The notes beneath the pieces were generated by a model, which saw nothing but the letters and a program-made list of their open reading frames with translations, ran no database searches and was not told the DNA's origin. Source: Saprospiraceae bacterium (GTDB lineage Bacteria > Bacteroidota > Bacteroidia > Chitinophagales > Saprospiraceae). Taken from it: 41,034 nt of DNA. The stretch's first letter is position 1; the number at the start of each line of letters is the position of its first letter. Position numbers and translations under genes: made by a program. Of this stretch, positions 1-7,852 are shown one piece after another. The stretch lies in assembly GCA_020631405.1 (NCBI GenBank), contig JAHDHH010000038.1, positions 1 through 41,034 of the forward strand. The letters run 5' to 3'.

Positions 1-178
1 ATCAACTAATCTTTTCAAATTTGATATCAATAATAGGGATTCCTCGTAAGGCTTGAACAACAAGTGTGGACTTAAAGCATAAGAGGTATTGGGCATGTTA
101 AAATAGTTGAAAAATATATTGCTATAAAACGAACTGAATAAATCTTATTTGCGTCTCTATGCAATATTATTACAAACA

Positions 179-1621
179 ATGAAAGATCAAGTCAGAATAG
201 TACCTCCTAATTCATTCAAAAATGAGTCGCATTGGTATCCCAAAGCACTCAATGCAACAATTCATCCTATGGTGAATTTCTTTCTCAATTTGAACAAAAC
301 TAGAATCGTATCTAGATACTGTCACATGCATCCCTTGGTTGATAAGGAGAAACTCACTGAGCTACTTTCTTACCAATGCAAATACTTCCTATGGAGTGGG
401 GCAGACTTGTTCAATGCTACGTCAGAAGATGGCAATAGGCAAATGGTGGTCATTGAGAATAATTCTTGTCCATCAGGGCAGAAGTCGATGCCACTAGTCG
501 ATGATAATAAAGAAGATGGATCGCATAGACTACTGATCGAACGTACATTTAAGCATTACCTCAAACCAAAGAAGGGTGTGCCAAAGCTAGAGGGTGCCCT
601 TGCTGTCATCTATGATAAGAACCACATGGAGACATCTGGTTATGCCTCAGTTATGGCAGATGTATTTAATGAGGATGTATTCTTGATTGAGTACTTTGAC
701 GATCAAGAGAATTCACATATTAAAGTTGAAAATGGGGTTTTCTATGTATTACATAATGGAGACTGGGTCGCTCTCAGGGCTATGTTTAGGTATGTCACTC
801 AGAAGCCGTGGAATAGGTTGCCGCTTCAGTCTAGAACAAAAATATTGAATCCAATAGTTGCATGCCTAGCTGGTGGAAGGAATAAAATGGTAGCAGCAAA
901 GGCCTATGACTTATTCAATTCAGAACTGGAGCAATATGGACTTAAGATTAACATTCCAGAGACTATCTGGGATATTAGTAAGGCAGAGATTCCGCTTTGG
1001 GTGAAGAGACTAGGAGGACATGCCGTAGTGAAGATTCCTTATTCCAATGCTGGACAAGGAGTCTATACTATCACAAATCAGCAGGAACTGGACGCCTTTA
1101 TGGAGACTGATATTCCGTACGAAAGGTATATTGTTCAGAGCCTTATAGGAAATTACAATTGGAGTTCAAGAAGTAAGGAGGGTAAGTACTACCATGTTGG
1201 TACGATTCCCAATAAGAATGGAGAGACCTATGTAGCTGATATCAGATTAATGCTGAGTAGCACAGCAGAGGGAATCAAACCACTCTGTATCTATTCGAGA
1301 AGAGCCCTGAAGCCACTTTCTCAAGACCTTGATGACAGTAGTGATTCGTGGTCTATGCTTGGTACCAATCTTAGTATCAAATTGGGTCAAAATGATTGGG
1401 GATCAGATACGAACAGGTTGATGCTTATGGACAGAAGAGATTTTAACAAACTAGGGATTGGTCTAGATGACTTAATAGAGGCATATATTCAAACTGTATT
1501 ATCGACCATAGCTATCGATAAGATGTGTGTCAACCTCTACAACTCCAAAGGAAAATTTAGAATGAAACTATTCAAGTCATTGAACAATGATGCTACACTA
1601 CTCAATGAAATCTTGCAATGA
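179..1621 (+). CDS. ATP-grasp-like protein of unknown substrate
   Basis: I do not recognise the exact family. The C-terminal half looks like an ATP-grasp fold: a nucleotide-binding Lys (K285, in VVKIPYSNAGQGVY) followed by a Gly-rich loop (GQG at 292-294), then a YIVQSLIG strand and a VADIRLML segment resembling the second ATP-grasp subdomain. Known members join a carboxylate to an amine or thiol using ATP. The first 240 residues match nothing I know. I chose ATG 179 (480 aa); an in-frame TTG at 149 would add ten residues and has no better support. The stop overlaps the next gene's ATG by four bases (ATGA), so the two ligase-like genes are probably translated together. The partner genes suggest synthesis of a small amide or peptide metabolite. 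The reading frame is certain; the ATP-grasp call is moderately sure. Confidence 0.65.
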   Translation: MKDQVRIVPPNSFKNESHWYPKALNATIHPMVNFFLNLNKTRIVSRYCHMHPLVDKEKLTELLSYQCKYFLWSGADLFNATSEDGNRQMVVIENNSCPSGQKSMPLVDDNKEDGSHRLLIERTFKHYLKPKKGVPKLEGALAVIYDKNHMETSGYASVMADVFNEDVFLIEYFDDQENSHIKVENGVFYVLHNGDWVALRAMFRYVTQKPWNRLPLQSRTKILNPIVACLAGGRNKMVAAKAYDLFNSELEQYGLKINIPETIWDISKAEIPLWVKRLGGHAVVKIPYSNAGQGVYTITNQQELDAFMETDIPYERYIVQSLIGNYNWSSRSKEGKYYHVGTIPNKNGETYVADIRLMLSSTAEGIKPLCIYSRRALKPLSQDLDDSSDSWSMLGTNLSIKLGQNDWGSDTNRLMLMDRRDFNKLGIGLDDLIEAYIQTVLSTIAIDKMCVNLYNSKGKFRMKLFKSLNNDATLLNEILQ

Positions 1622-2622
1622 AACAGTATAGGGTACTGACACTTACAGATCACACTAGACATAGTAAGGAGAATTCTATCTATGCCTTGTTATCAGAAAT
1701 GCTAGAACATCCTAAGTGTCTAGCCATTGATGTAGCAAGCCGCGGTTTGAAAGAGAATGTTGGCTTTTTTGAAGAGGGTAACCTAGATACTATTGCAGTG
1801 TCCAGAATCAATCCAGACTTTAGCTATACAACAGGTGGTATGTGCTTTTCTCAAGACTTACGGTTTGCAACACTTTCTGATTATGATCTGGTGTTCTTAA
1901 GACTACCTCGACCAGTTTCAGATGAGTTTTTGCTAAAACTCAAAGCCAGTCTGCCTCAGACTATATTTGTAAATGACCCAGAAGGTATAGTAATATGCGG
2001 TACGAAGGCTTATTTGTTGAATTTTCCAGAATATTGCCCACCAATGCAACTTTGCAAGTCCTCTGAAGATGTACTGAACTTTGCGAGTCAATATGATATG
2101 GTACTTAGGCCATTGAAAGAATACGGTGGAAAGGGGTTGATCAAAATAGTAAATGGTGTTGTGAATGATGGGATGAGCGACTATCCAATAACCACTTACT
2201 TAGCAACTATAGAGCCTCAACTAACAGCTGATGGTTATCTAGCTATGGAGTACATGCATAATGTCGGGAATGGTGATAAAAGACTCATAGTTGTAGATGG
2301 TAAGATCCTGGCTGCCTCTCTTAGGTTGCCTGCTGCAGGTTCTTGGTTATGTAACGTGGCACTAGGTGGTATATCCACTAACGCTATTGCTAGTCAAGAA
2401 GAAGAGGAGTTGGTAGCTGCTATATATCCAGCACTAAAGGCAGCAGGAATACTCATCTGTGGATTAGACACATTAGAGAATGCAAATGGTCTTAGAATAT
2501 TGTCTGAAATCAATGTATTAAGTATTGGAGGATTTCCCCAAGCACAGGCCCAAACAGGCCGACTAATTATTAAAGAAACCATAGATAATATTTTCGAATA
2601 TGCTGATGACAGATCAAAATAG
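1618..2622 (+). CDS. Glutathione-synthetase-like ATP-grasp ligase
   Basis: This 334-residue protein lines up over its whole length with GshB-type glutathione synthetases. An N-terminal domain carries VFLRLPRPVSDEF (compare VILMRKDPPFDTEF in E. coli GshB). Then come the ATP-binding LRPLKEYGGKG (163-173), GDKRLIVVDGKI (from G219), a NVALGG loop and the metal-binding end CGLDTLENANGLRILSEINV (E297, N299). GshB joins gamma-glutamylcysteine and glycine. I see no gamma-glutamylcysteine ligase nearby, so true glutathione synthesis is not shown, and the real substrates may be other carboxylate and amine partners. It overlaps the upstream ATP-grasp-like gene by four bases and the downstream hydrolase by 23, indicating one operon. 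Fold and ATP-dependent ligase chemistry are secure; substrate is open. Confidence 0.8.
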   Translation: MKQYRVLTLTDHTRHSKENSIYALLSEMLEHPKCLAIDVASRGLKENVGFFEEGNLDTIAVSRINPDFSYTTGGMCFSQDLRFATLSDYDLVFLRLPRPVSDEFLLKLKASLPQTIFVNDPEGIVICGTKAYLLNFPEYCPPMQLCKSSEDVLNFASQYDMVLRPLKEYGGKGLIKIVNGVVNDGMSDYPITTYLATIEPQLTADGYLAMEYMHNVGNGDKRLIVVDGKILAASLRLPAAGSWLCNVALGGISTNAIASQEEEELVAAIYPALKAAGILICGLDTLENANGLRILSEINVLSIGGFPQAQAQTGRLIIKETIDNIFEYADDRSK

Positions 2623-3577
2623 TCAAATCAAGACAATCCTAGAATTCAACCTAGAAGATACTCCAAGGGGTACCATGAAGTACTTTTGGCTCAGAATAGT
2701 ATCCGATGGATTTGGGAACCCAATCAGTATCCCACTGATAGTTGCTAGAGGAATAGAGGATGGACCCATCCTTGGTTTGACAGCCGCTGTGCATGGTAAC
2801 GAATTGAATGGTATTCCTGTCATACAGCGACTCTTTGGAGAGATTGACCTCAATGAGTTGAAGGGTACCATCATCGGCGTGCCTGTTGTCAATGTGCCAT
2901 CTTTCATGAGGGGACAGCGCAGGTTTAATGATGGAGTTGATCTCAACCATATTATGCCAGGGAATGCAAATGGGAATATGAGCAATATCTATGCACACAG
3001 ATTTGTCGATAGACTTGTTAAGCACTTTGACTTCTTACTGGATCTTCATACAGCCTCTTTTGGCAGGATCAATTCATACTATGTCAGAGCAGATATGAGC
3101 CAACCACAAACTAAGGAGCTAGCCTTACTCCAAAATGCAGATATCATTGTACACAATCCACCACTAGATGGTACACTAAGGGGTGCGGCAGATGCTCTAA
3201 ATATACCGGCCATCACCTTGGAAGTAGGAAACCCTAGTGTCTTTCAGACTAGGTTGATACGCAGTGGAATAGCTGGGATACATAATGTGCTTTGTCACCT
3301 TGATATGATTGATGATGAAGTAGAGCTCATTGCTAAAGAAACCATCATTTGTAAAAAATCTTATTGGTTATATACTCAGACTGGAGGATTGCTCAATGTT
3401 CAAGCTAACCTTCTAGACATGCTCGAAAAAGGTCAAGATATCGGGCATATTAGAGATATATTCGGCAGAAAAGTCAAGGATTATTCTGCTCCTGAAGCTG
3501 GAATAGTCATTGGGAAGAGTATTAGCCCAGTCAATCAATCAGGTGGCAGGATATTGCATCTTGGAATTGTAAAATAA
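2600..3577 (+). CDS. Succinylglutamate desuccinylase/aspartoacylase family zinc hydrolase
   Basis: A 325-residue M14-like amidohydrolase of the AstE/AspA family. The zinc site is complete: H65 and E68 in AVHGNELNG, and H150 in LLDLHTASFG. A likely catalytic acid is E208 in LEVGNP. The GQRRFNDGVDLNHIMPG segment matches the family's substrate-carboxylate-binding region, and the last 80 residues form the usual beta-rich domain. Family members cleave N-acyl amino acids such as N-succinylglutamate and N-acetylaspartate. Because it overlaps the glutathione-synthetase-like ligase, it probably trims or recycles that ligase's product, or removes a protecting acyl group from it. An in-frame ATG six bases downstream is an equally possible start. 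No arginine-succinyltransferase catabolic genes are nearby, so a classical AstE role is unlikely. Confidence 0.82.
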   Translation: MLMTDQNSQIKTILEFNLEDTPRGTMKYFWLRIVSDGFGNPISIPLIVARGIEDGPILGLTAAVHGNELNGIPVIQRLFGEIDLNELKGTIIGVPVVNVPSFMRGQRRFNDGVDLNHIMPGNANGNMSNIYAHRFVDRLVKHFDFLLDLHTASFGRINSYYVRADMSQPQTKELALLQNADIIVHNPPLDGTLRGAADALNIPAITLEVGNPSVFQTRLIRSGIAGIHNVLCHLDMIDDEVELIAKETIICKKSYWLYTQTGGLLNVQANLLDMLEKGQDIGHIRDIFGRKVKDYSAPEAGIVIGKSISPVNQSGGRILHLGIVK

Positions 3578-3682
3578 ATATTGATACAACTATTGTTTTA
3601 TACCAAAATATGCAGTTTATTTACCTCGAATTTAATTGATTTATAATATGTTTTTACTCTCACTGCTTTTTCGCTGACACTC

Positions 3683-5110
3683 ATGAAGAATACCTACTTC
3701 GATCTCATAGATCAAAGCTATTATTTTCCTCAGGAAGGTTTTGATTTGAAAGATGGTTATCTATCTTTTCACGGCCTTTCATTGAAGTATTTAATAGACA
3801 AGTACCAGACTCCATTTAAGCTCCTCTACCTCCCAAGAATCTCCGAACAGATCAAAAAAGCTCGTAACTTATTCAATCGAGCAATCAAGAAACATCAATA
3901 CAAGGGAAACTATCATTACTGCTACTGTACAAAGTGCTGTCACTTCTCTCATGTGGTAAAAGCTGCATTAAGAGAAGGTGTCCATATAGAGACTTCCTCA
4001 TCATTTGATATTGACCTCATTTTTAAGTTATATCAAGAAGGAGAGCTTACAAAGTCTACCATCATTGTGCATAATGGCTACAAGACCAATGATTACTTAG
4101 AAAAGATTATTAAGCTCAACGCTGAGGGATTTCTAAATTCTATCCTGGTCTTGGATTCTAAGAGTGAAGTCTCTAGGATAAAGCATTATGCAAAGACATT
4201 TAATGGTCAGCTCAAGGTGGGTATACGTATGGCTATTGATGAGGAGCCACAGTCTTCCTACTATACTTCTCGGTTAGGGATTAGGCCGTCAGAGATAATT
4301 GATTTCTACAATTCAGAAATTAAGGATGATCCTAGCCTCAATCTCAAGATGGTACACTTTTTCATTGATTCTGGCATTAAGGACAATATGTACTATTGGG
4401 GAGAATTTCAGAAAGCGTTAAAGATGTTTGTGCAACTCAAACAACTCAGCCCGAGTATCAAGGCATTGAACTTAGGCGGTGGCTTCCCTATACGTAACAA
4501 CCTAGGGTTCGAGTATGACTATGAGTATATGATCAATGAGATTGTAGGTAATATTAAGGCTGCATGTACAGAGGCTAATATTGAAGATCCGGACATTTTT
4601 ACAGAATTTGGAAAGTATACAGTAGGAGAGAGTGGTGCTATCATCTTCTCAGTATTAGAGCAAAAGCAACAAAATGATGCTGAGAAATGGTACATGGTGG
4701 ATAATAGCCTCATGAATACTATTCCAGATGCTTGGTCAATATTCGAAAAATTTATCCTCTTGCCAATTAATAAGTGGAATAATGAGTACAGCAGAGTGAG
4801 TATAGGTGGAATCAGTTGTGACCATTCGGACTACTATAATTCTGAAGATATGAATCAGCAGTTATTCTTGCCTAGCTATGCGAGTGATGATGAAGAGCCA
4901 CTATATGTAGGATTTTTTCATACTGGAGCTTATCAAGATTCTATCAGCGGATACGGTGGCATTAAGCATTGTCTGATCCCTGCACCTAAATTAATCATAG
5001 TTGATAAGGACGATAAAGGCAATTTCGTCGATACTGTTTATCGAAATGAACAAACCGTCGACGATATGATGTCAATTCTTGGATATACTAAAGACACAGT
5101 AAATGACTAG
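3683..5110 (+). CDS. speA: Arginine decarboxylase (PLP-dependent, Bacteroidota type)
   Basis: A 475-residue fold-III (alanine-racemase-like barrel) decarboxylase of the short form found across Bacteroidota. The PLP lysine is probably K84 in YCYCTKCCHF. Other hallmarks are HIETSSSFDID, TSRLGI, the phosphate loop NLGGGFPI, TEFGKYTVGESG, and the catalytic GGISCDHSDYY (C379, D380) that matches the GxxCDxxD motif of this decarboxylase class. It should convert arginine to agmatine in the cytoplasm, the first step to putrescine. The agmatinase gene overlaps its end by eight bases, which supports arginine over diaminopimelate or ornithine as substrate. It starts 105 bases after the hydrolase, so it may have its own promoter; I found no convincing one. 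Substrate rests on family resemblance and context. Confidence 0.85.
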   Translation: MKNTYFDLIDQSYYFPQEGFDLKDGYLSFHGLSLKYLIDKYQTPFKLLYLPRISEQIKKARNLFNRAIKKHQYKGNYHYCYCTKCCHFSHVVKAALREGVHIETSSSFDIDLIFKLYQEGELTKSTIIVHNGYKTNDYLEKIIKLNAEGFLNSILVLDSKSEVSRIKHYAKTFNGQLKVGIRMAIDEEPQSSYYTSRLGIRPSEIIDFYNSEIKDDPSLNLKMVHFFIDSGIKDNMYYWGEFQKALKMFVQLKQLSPSIKALNLGGGFPIRNNLGFEYDYEYMINEIVGNIKAACTEANIEDPDIFTEFGKYTVGESGAIIFSVLEQKQQNDAEKWYMVDNSLMNTIPDAWSIFEKFILLPINKWNNEYSRVSIGGISCDHSDYYNSEDMNQQLFLPSYASDDEEPLYVGFFHTGAYQDSISGYGGIKHCLIPAPKLIIVDKDDKGNFVDTVYRNEQTVDDMMSILGYTKDTVND

Positions 5111-5954
5111 GCTTAGATTTGGTGGTGTTGATGAACAGTTTACCGCTTTCGATCAAGCAAAGATACTACTTCAATCCATTCCCTATGATGGCACCAGTAC
5201 ATGGGGTAAAGGTGCTAACAAAGGGTTTGAAGCTTTTCTAGATGCAGCAGAAAATATGGAGCTGTATGATATAGAAACTGATTCTGAAGTCTATACTCAA
5301 GGCATTCATATCTTAGATAAATTAGATGGGTTTGACTCACCAGAGCAGATGTACGACCTTGTCTATGCTCAGACTAAGCAGCACCTGACTTACAACAAGT
5401 TTCTTACTTATTTCGGTGGAGAACACTCCATTAGTATTGGAGTAATTCAGGCGTTTTATGAACAGTATCCTGACTTGACAGTTCTCCAGTTAGATGCACA
5501 TGCTGACTTAAGACCCAAATATGGTGGGACATCCTACAACCATGCTTGTGCATTATACGATGCCAGTCAGAATACCAACCTTATTCAAGTGGGTATTAGA
5601 AGTATGGATGTCACTGAAAAGGTCAATATGAATTATGACAAAGTATTCTTTGCTGACCAGATAGCACAAGATGATTCTTGGATGGACAAGTCCATTAATC
5701 AAATGACAGATTCTGTCTATATCACCTTAGACTTGGATGTCTTTGACCCAGCTATCATGCCTGCGACAGGCACTCCTGAACCAGGAGGTTTAGACTGGTT
5801 TACAATGATTAGTTATTTAAGGAAGGTATTTGTCCAGAAGCATGTTGTTGGTTTTGATATAGTAGAATTAGCGCCTATAGAAGGGATGCATTCTCCACAA
5901 TTTCTTGCAGCAAAACTCTATTATAAAATGTTGTCTTACAAATTTTCATCATGA
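5103..5954 (+). CDS. speB: Agmatinase family ureohydrolase
   Basis: A 283-residue arginase/agmatinase-fold enzyme with all expected manganese ligands: H108 in GGEHSISIG, D131, H133 and D135 in DAHADLR, and D210 and D212 in DLDVFDP. The ATGTPEPGGLDW and GFDIVELAP segments are also typical. It should hydrolyse agmatine to putrescine and urea. The start overlaps the arginine decarboxylase gene by eight bases and the end overlaps the deoxyhypusine-synthase-like gene by four, so the three steps are probably made together. No urease genes are in view, so the fate of the urea is unknown. Arginase or another guanidino hydrolase is possible by fold, but the decarboxylase neighbour favours agmatine. 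Confidence 0.87.
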   Translation: MTRLRFGGVDEQFTAFDQAKILLQSIPYDGTSTWGKGANKGFEAFLDAAENMELYDIETDSEVYTQGIHILDKLDGFDSPEQMYDLVYAQTKQHLTYNKFLTYFGGEHSISIGVIQAFYEQYPDLTVLQLDAHADLRPKYGGTSYNHACALYDASQNTNLIQVGIRSMDVTEKVNMNYDKVFFADQIAQDDSWMDKSINQMTDSVYITLDLDVFDPAIMPATGTPEPGGLDWFTMISYLRKVFVQKHVVGFDIVELAPIEGMHSPQFLAAKLYYKMLSYKFSS

Positions 5955-6928
5955 ATCAAAAAGGAGAAGTATCTAAGTTTATACTGAAGCACTACAGACA
6001 TTTCAATGCAGCTTCACTTGTTGACGCAGCACAAGCTTATGAAGAGCAGTTAGATGCAGGCAATAAGATGATGATCACCCTCGCAGGAGCTATGAGCACA
6101 GCTGAATTGGGGATTTCACTAGCAGAGATGATTAGACAGGACAAGGTCCATATCATCACATGTACTGGGGCAAACCTTGAAGAAGATGTTTTCAATCTAG
6201 TAGCACATGATCATTACAAGCGTATTCCTCACTACAGAGACCTCTCTCCACAAGACGAGCAGGAGCTGTTAGATAATCACTTCAATCGAGTGACTGATAC
6301 ATGTATCCCAGAGGCAGAGGCAATGAGAGCTATTGAGGAACACTTATATGCAGCTTGGAAAGATGCAGATAGCAAGGGAGAGAGCTATCTCCCACACCAA
6401 TATTTTTACAATATACTACTGAGTGGACAGCTCGAAGAGATGTATCAGATTGACCCTAAAGACAGTTGGTTGTTAGCTGCAGCTCAAAAGAACCTTCCGA
6501 TAATAGTGCCCGGTTGGGAGGACTCTACTTGTGGTAATTTCTTTGCATCCTACTGTATTACTGGAGATATGCAACCTGCCACAATGCAATCTGGGATTCA
6601 ATACATGATGATGCTAGCTGATTGGTATCAGAAACAAGCAGGGAGTCATGGAGTAGGATTCTTTCAGATAGGTGGCGGTATAGCTGGAGATTTTCCAATA
6701 TGTGTGGTGCCTATGCTCCATCAAGACTTGGAATTGGAGGAAGTGCCAATGTGGTCATATTTCTGTCAGATCAGTGATTCTACGACTAGTTATGGTTCTT
6801 ATTCTGGAGCCGTGCCAAATGAAAAAATCACCTGGGGTAAGCTGAATGTAGATACTCCAAAGTTTGTAATTGAATCAGACGCAACTATAGTTGCACCATT
6901 AATTTTCGCCTACTTACTCGGGTGGTAG
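5951..6928 (+). CDS. Deoxyhypusine-synthase-like enzyme, probable polyamine aminobutyl transferase
   Basis: A 325-residue member of the deoxyhypusine synthase family. The lysine that carries the aminobutyl intermediate in eukaryotic enzymes is kept (K297 in TWGKL), and so is the NAD-binding architecture (TCTGANLEEDVFNL, ESDATIVAPLIFA). The spermidine-binding stretch that reads GGGxxKHH in the human enzyme is GGGIAGDFPICVV here, so the histidine is missing. Bacteria lack eIF5A, the eukaryotic target, and some bacterial relatives are known to make homospermidine from putrescine or spermidine. After arginine decarboxylase and agmatinase, a putrescine-using homospermidine-synthase role is a reasonable guess, but other acceptors cannot be excluded. 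It overlaps agmatinase by four bases. Confidence 0.8.
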   Translation: MNQKGEVSKFILKHYRHFNAASLVDAAQAYEEQLDAGNKMMITLAGAMSTAELGISLAEMIRQDKVHIITCTGANLEEDVFNLVAHDHYKRIPHYRDLSPQDEQELLDNHFNRVTDTCIPEAEAMRAIEEHLYAAWKDADSKGESYLPHQYFYNILLSGQLEEMYQIDPKDSWLLAAAQKNLPIIVPGWEDSTCGNFFASYCITGDMQPATMQSGIQYMMMLADWYQKQAGSHGVGFFQIGGGIAGDFPICVVPMLHQDLELEEVPMWSYFCQISDSTTSYGSYSGAVPNEKITWGKLNVDTPKFVIESDATIVAPLIFAYLLGW

Positions 6929-6950
6929 GATTAATACTAGAATTATTATT

Positions 6951-7310
6951 ATGGATAATACAAATATTAAATATTCCAAAGAGCAATTAGAAGAGTTCAA
7001 AGTACTACTGTTGAATAAGAAGGAAAAGACAGCAGCTGAAATCGCCTCCTACACTGAGCAAATAGAATCAATCATGGATAGTGGTCGAGATGAGAATGGA
7101 ATAGAGGACTCTGGATACGACTCGCAAGTAGACTACCTTCTCTCCACTAAAAATAGATTGCTCAAACACTATAGTGATATCGAAAATGCTTTACTACGCA
7201 TAGAGAACAATGTATATGGAATGTGTACAGTTACTGGCAATCGTATATCAAGAGAAAGGTTGCTAGCAGTCCCGACTACTACTAAAAGTATTCAAGCAAA
7301 ACAAACATGA
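6951..7310 (+). CDS. TraR/DksA family protein with an incomplete zinc finger
   Basis: A 119-residue DksA-like protein: a helical hairpin (about residues 8-85) followed by ALLRIENNVYGMCTVTGNRISRERLLAVP, the C-terminal region that forms a four-cysteine finger in E. coli DksA. Only one cysteine remains, and no second CxxC follows. This one-cysteine form is common in Bacteroidota. DksA-type proteins bind the secondary channel of RNA polymerase and modulate transcription with ppGpp; whether this form does so is not shown by sequence. It starts 22 bases after the deoxyhypusine-synthase-like gene and its stop overlaps the next ATG, so it may share the polyamine transcript. Confidence 0.8.
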   Translation: MDNTNIKYSKEQLEEFKVLLLNKKEKTAAEIASYTEQIESIMDSGRDENGIEDSGYDSQVDYLLSTKNRLLKHYSDIENALLRIENNVYGMCTVTGNRISRERLLAVPTTTKSIQAKQT

Positions 7311-7606
7311 AAACAAACAAGCCAAAAGTTATCAAAGACTATCGCAAGCTCTCAGAAGAGTTGCTTGCAGAGATTAAGCAGTATTATCCCTATGGTTACG
7401 AGAAACATCTTATCAAATTCACCAACGCTAAAGGCGAAATAATCAGCGCCTTCCCTTATGAGGGTGAGCAGTTTTCCTACTTGATTAAGATGACAAAGCA
7501 AGAAGCCAAGCAAATTGACCAAGAAGAGGATGACTTTGATGAGGACGAGATTGTTGGCGAAGAAATAAATCAGGAAATGAGTCAATCAGACGAAGATTTA
7601 GATTAA
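7307..7606 (+). CDS. Small conserved-looking protein with an acidic tail
   Basis: A 99-residue protein overlapping the DksA-like gene by four bases. The first 70 residues appear to form a compact domain (KVIKDYRKLSEELLAEIKQYYPYGYEKHL is the helical part, followed by short strands through SAFPYEGEQFSYLIKMT). The last 30 residues are strongly acidic (EEDDFDEDEIVGEE, then SQSDEDLD). I recall similar short proteins beside DksA-like genes in other Bacteroidota but know of no established function. The acidic tail could mimic nucleic acid or bind a basic partner; the basic micro-protein just downstream is an obvious candidate, though this is speculation. Confidence 0.7.
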   Translation: MKTNKPKVIKDYRKLSEELLAEIKQYYPYGYEKHLIKFTNAKGEIISAFPYEGEQFSYLIKMTKQEAKQIDQEEDDFDEDEIVGEEINQEMSQSDEDLD

Positions 7607-7620
7607 TATAAACCAATATT

Positions 7621-7779
7621 GTGGCATTAAAGAACAAGAAGAACAAGATGTTCGAAGACAATGAAGACAAGGGGAAGAATTCAAATAAATATTCCTCAAA
7701 AAGTAAAAAGAAGCTCAAACCTCAAAATAGAAAAGAATCCAAATATGGGATCTACAAGTATTTAGAAGAAGAGGAGTAG
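7621..7779 (+). CDS. Possible lysine-rich micro-protein
   Basis: An open frame of 52 codons beginning with GTG at 7621, or 43 codons from ATG at 7648, ends at TAG 7777-7779. The product is very basic, with KNKKNK near the start and KYSSKSKKKLKPQNRKESKY in the middle, and ends in YLEEEE. It begins 14 bases after the acidic 99-residue protein on the same strand. Charged composition and position suggest a real nucleic-acid- or ribosome-associated peptide, but AT-rich DNA readily gives lysine-rich frames by chance. No family recognised. Confidence 0.35.
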   Translation: MALKNKKNKMFEDNEDKGKNSNKYSSKSKKKLKPQNRKESKYGIYKYLEEEE

Positions 7780-7817
7780 GACTGTAATAAGCAATAATTG
7801 GTGCTAGTCAGGATTAA

Positions 7818-7848
7818 TTTGAGGATTAAGTCATTATTCCTATATTTA
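7818..7848 (+). promoter_or_regulatory. Bacteroidota-type promoter for the membrane methyltransferase
   Basis: TTTG at 7818-7821 and TATATTTA at 7841-7848 are separated by 19 bases and match the phylum's -33 (TTTG) and -7 (TAnnTTTG) elements with one mismatch. The start codon is at 7853, only four bases after the -7 box, so transcription probably begins at or very near the ATG. Confidence 0.6.
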
Positions 7849-7852
7849 CTTA

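Noticed and set aside
1..100. Minus-strand frame reading like a protein C-terminus (VVQALRGIPIIDIKFEKIS) at the window's left end
   Set aside because: An in-frame stop lies about 27 codons upstream and there is no start codon, so only a fragment remains. It could be the remnant or out-of-frame end of a gene, but the sequence does not support a call.
149..178. TTG start ten codons upstream of the first ligase gene
   Set aside because: ATG 179 is the standard start and the extra residues show no conserved feature.
6951..7310. Loss of zinc-finger cysteines in the DksA-like protein as a novelty
   Set aside because: One-cysteine versions are, as far as I know, the ordinary form in Bacteroidota.
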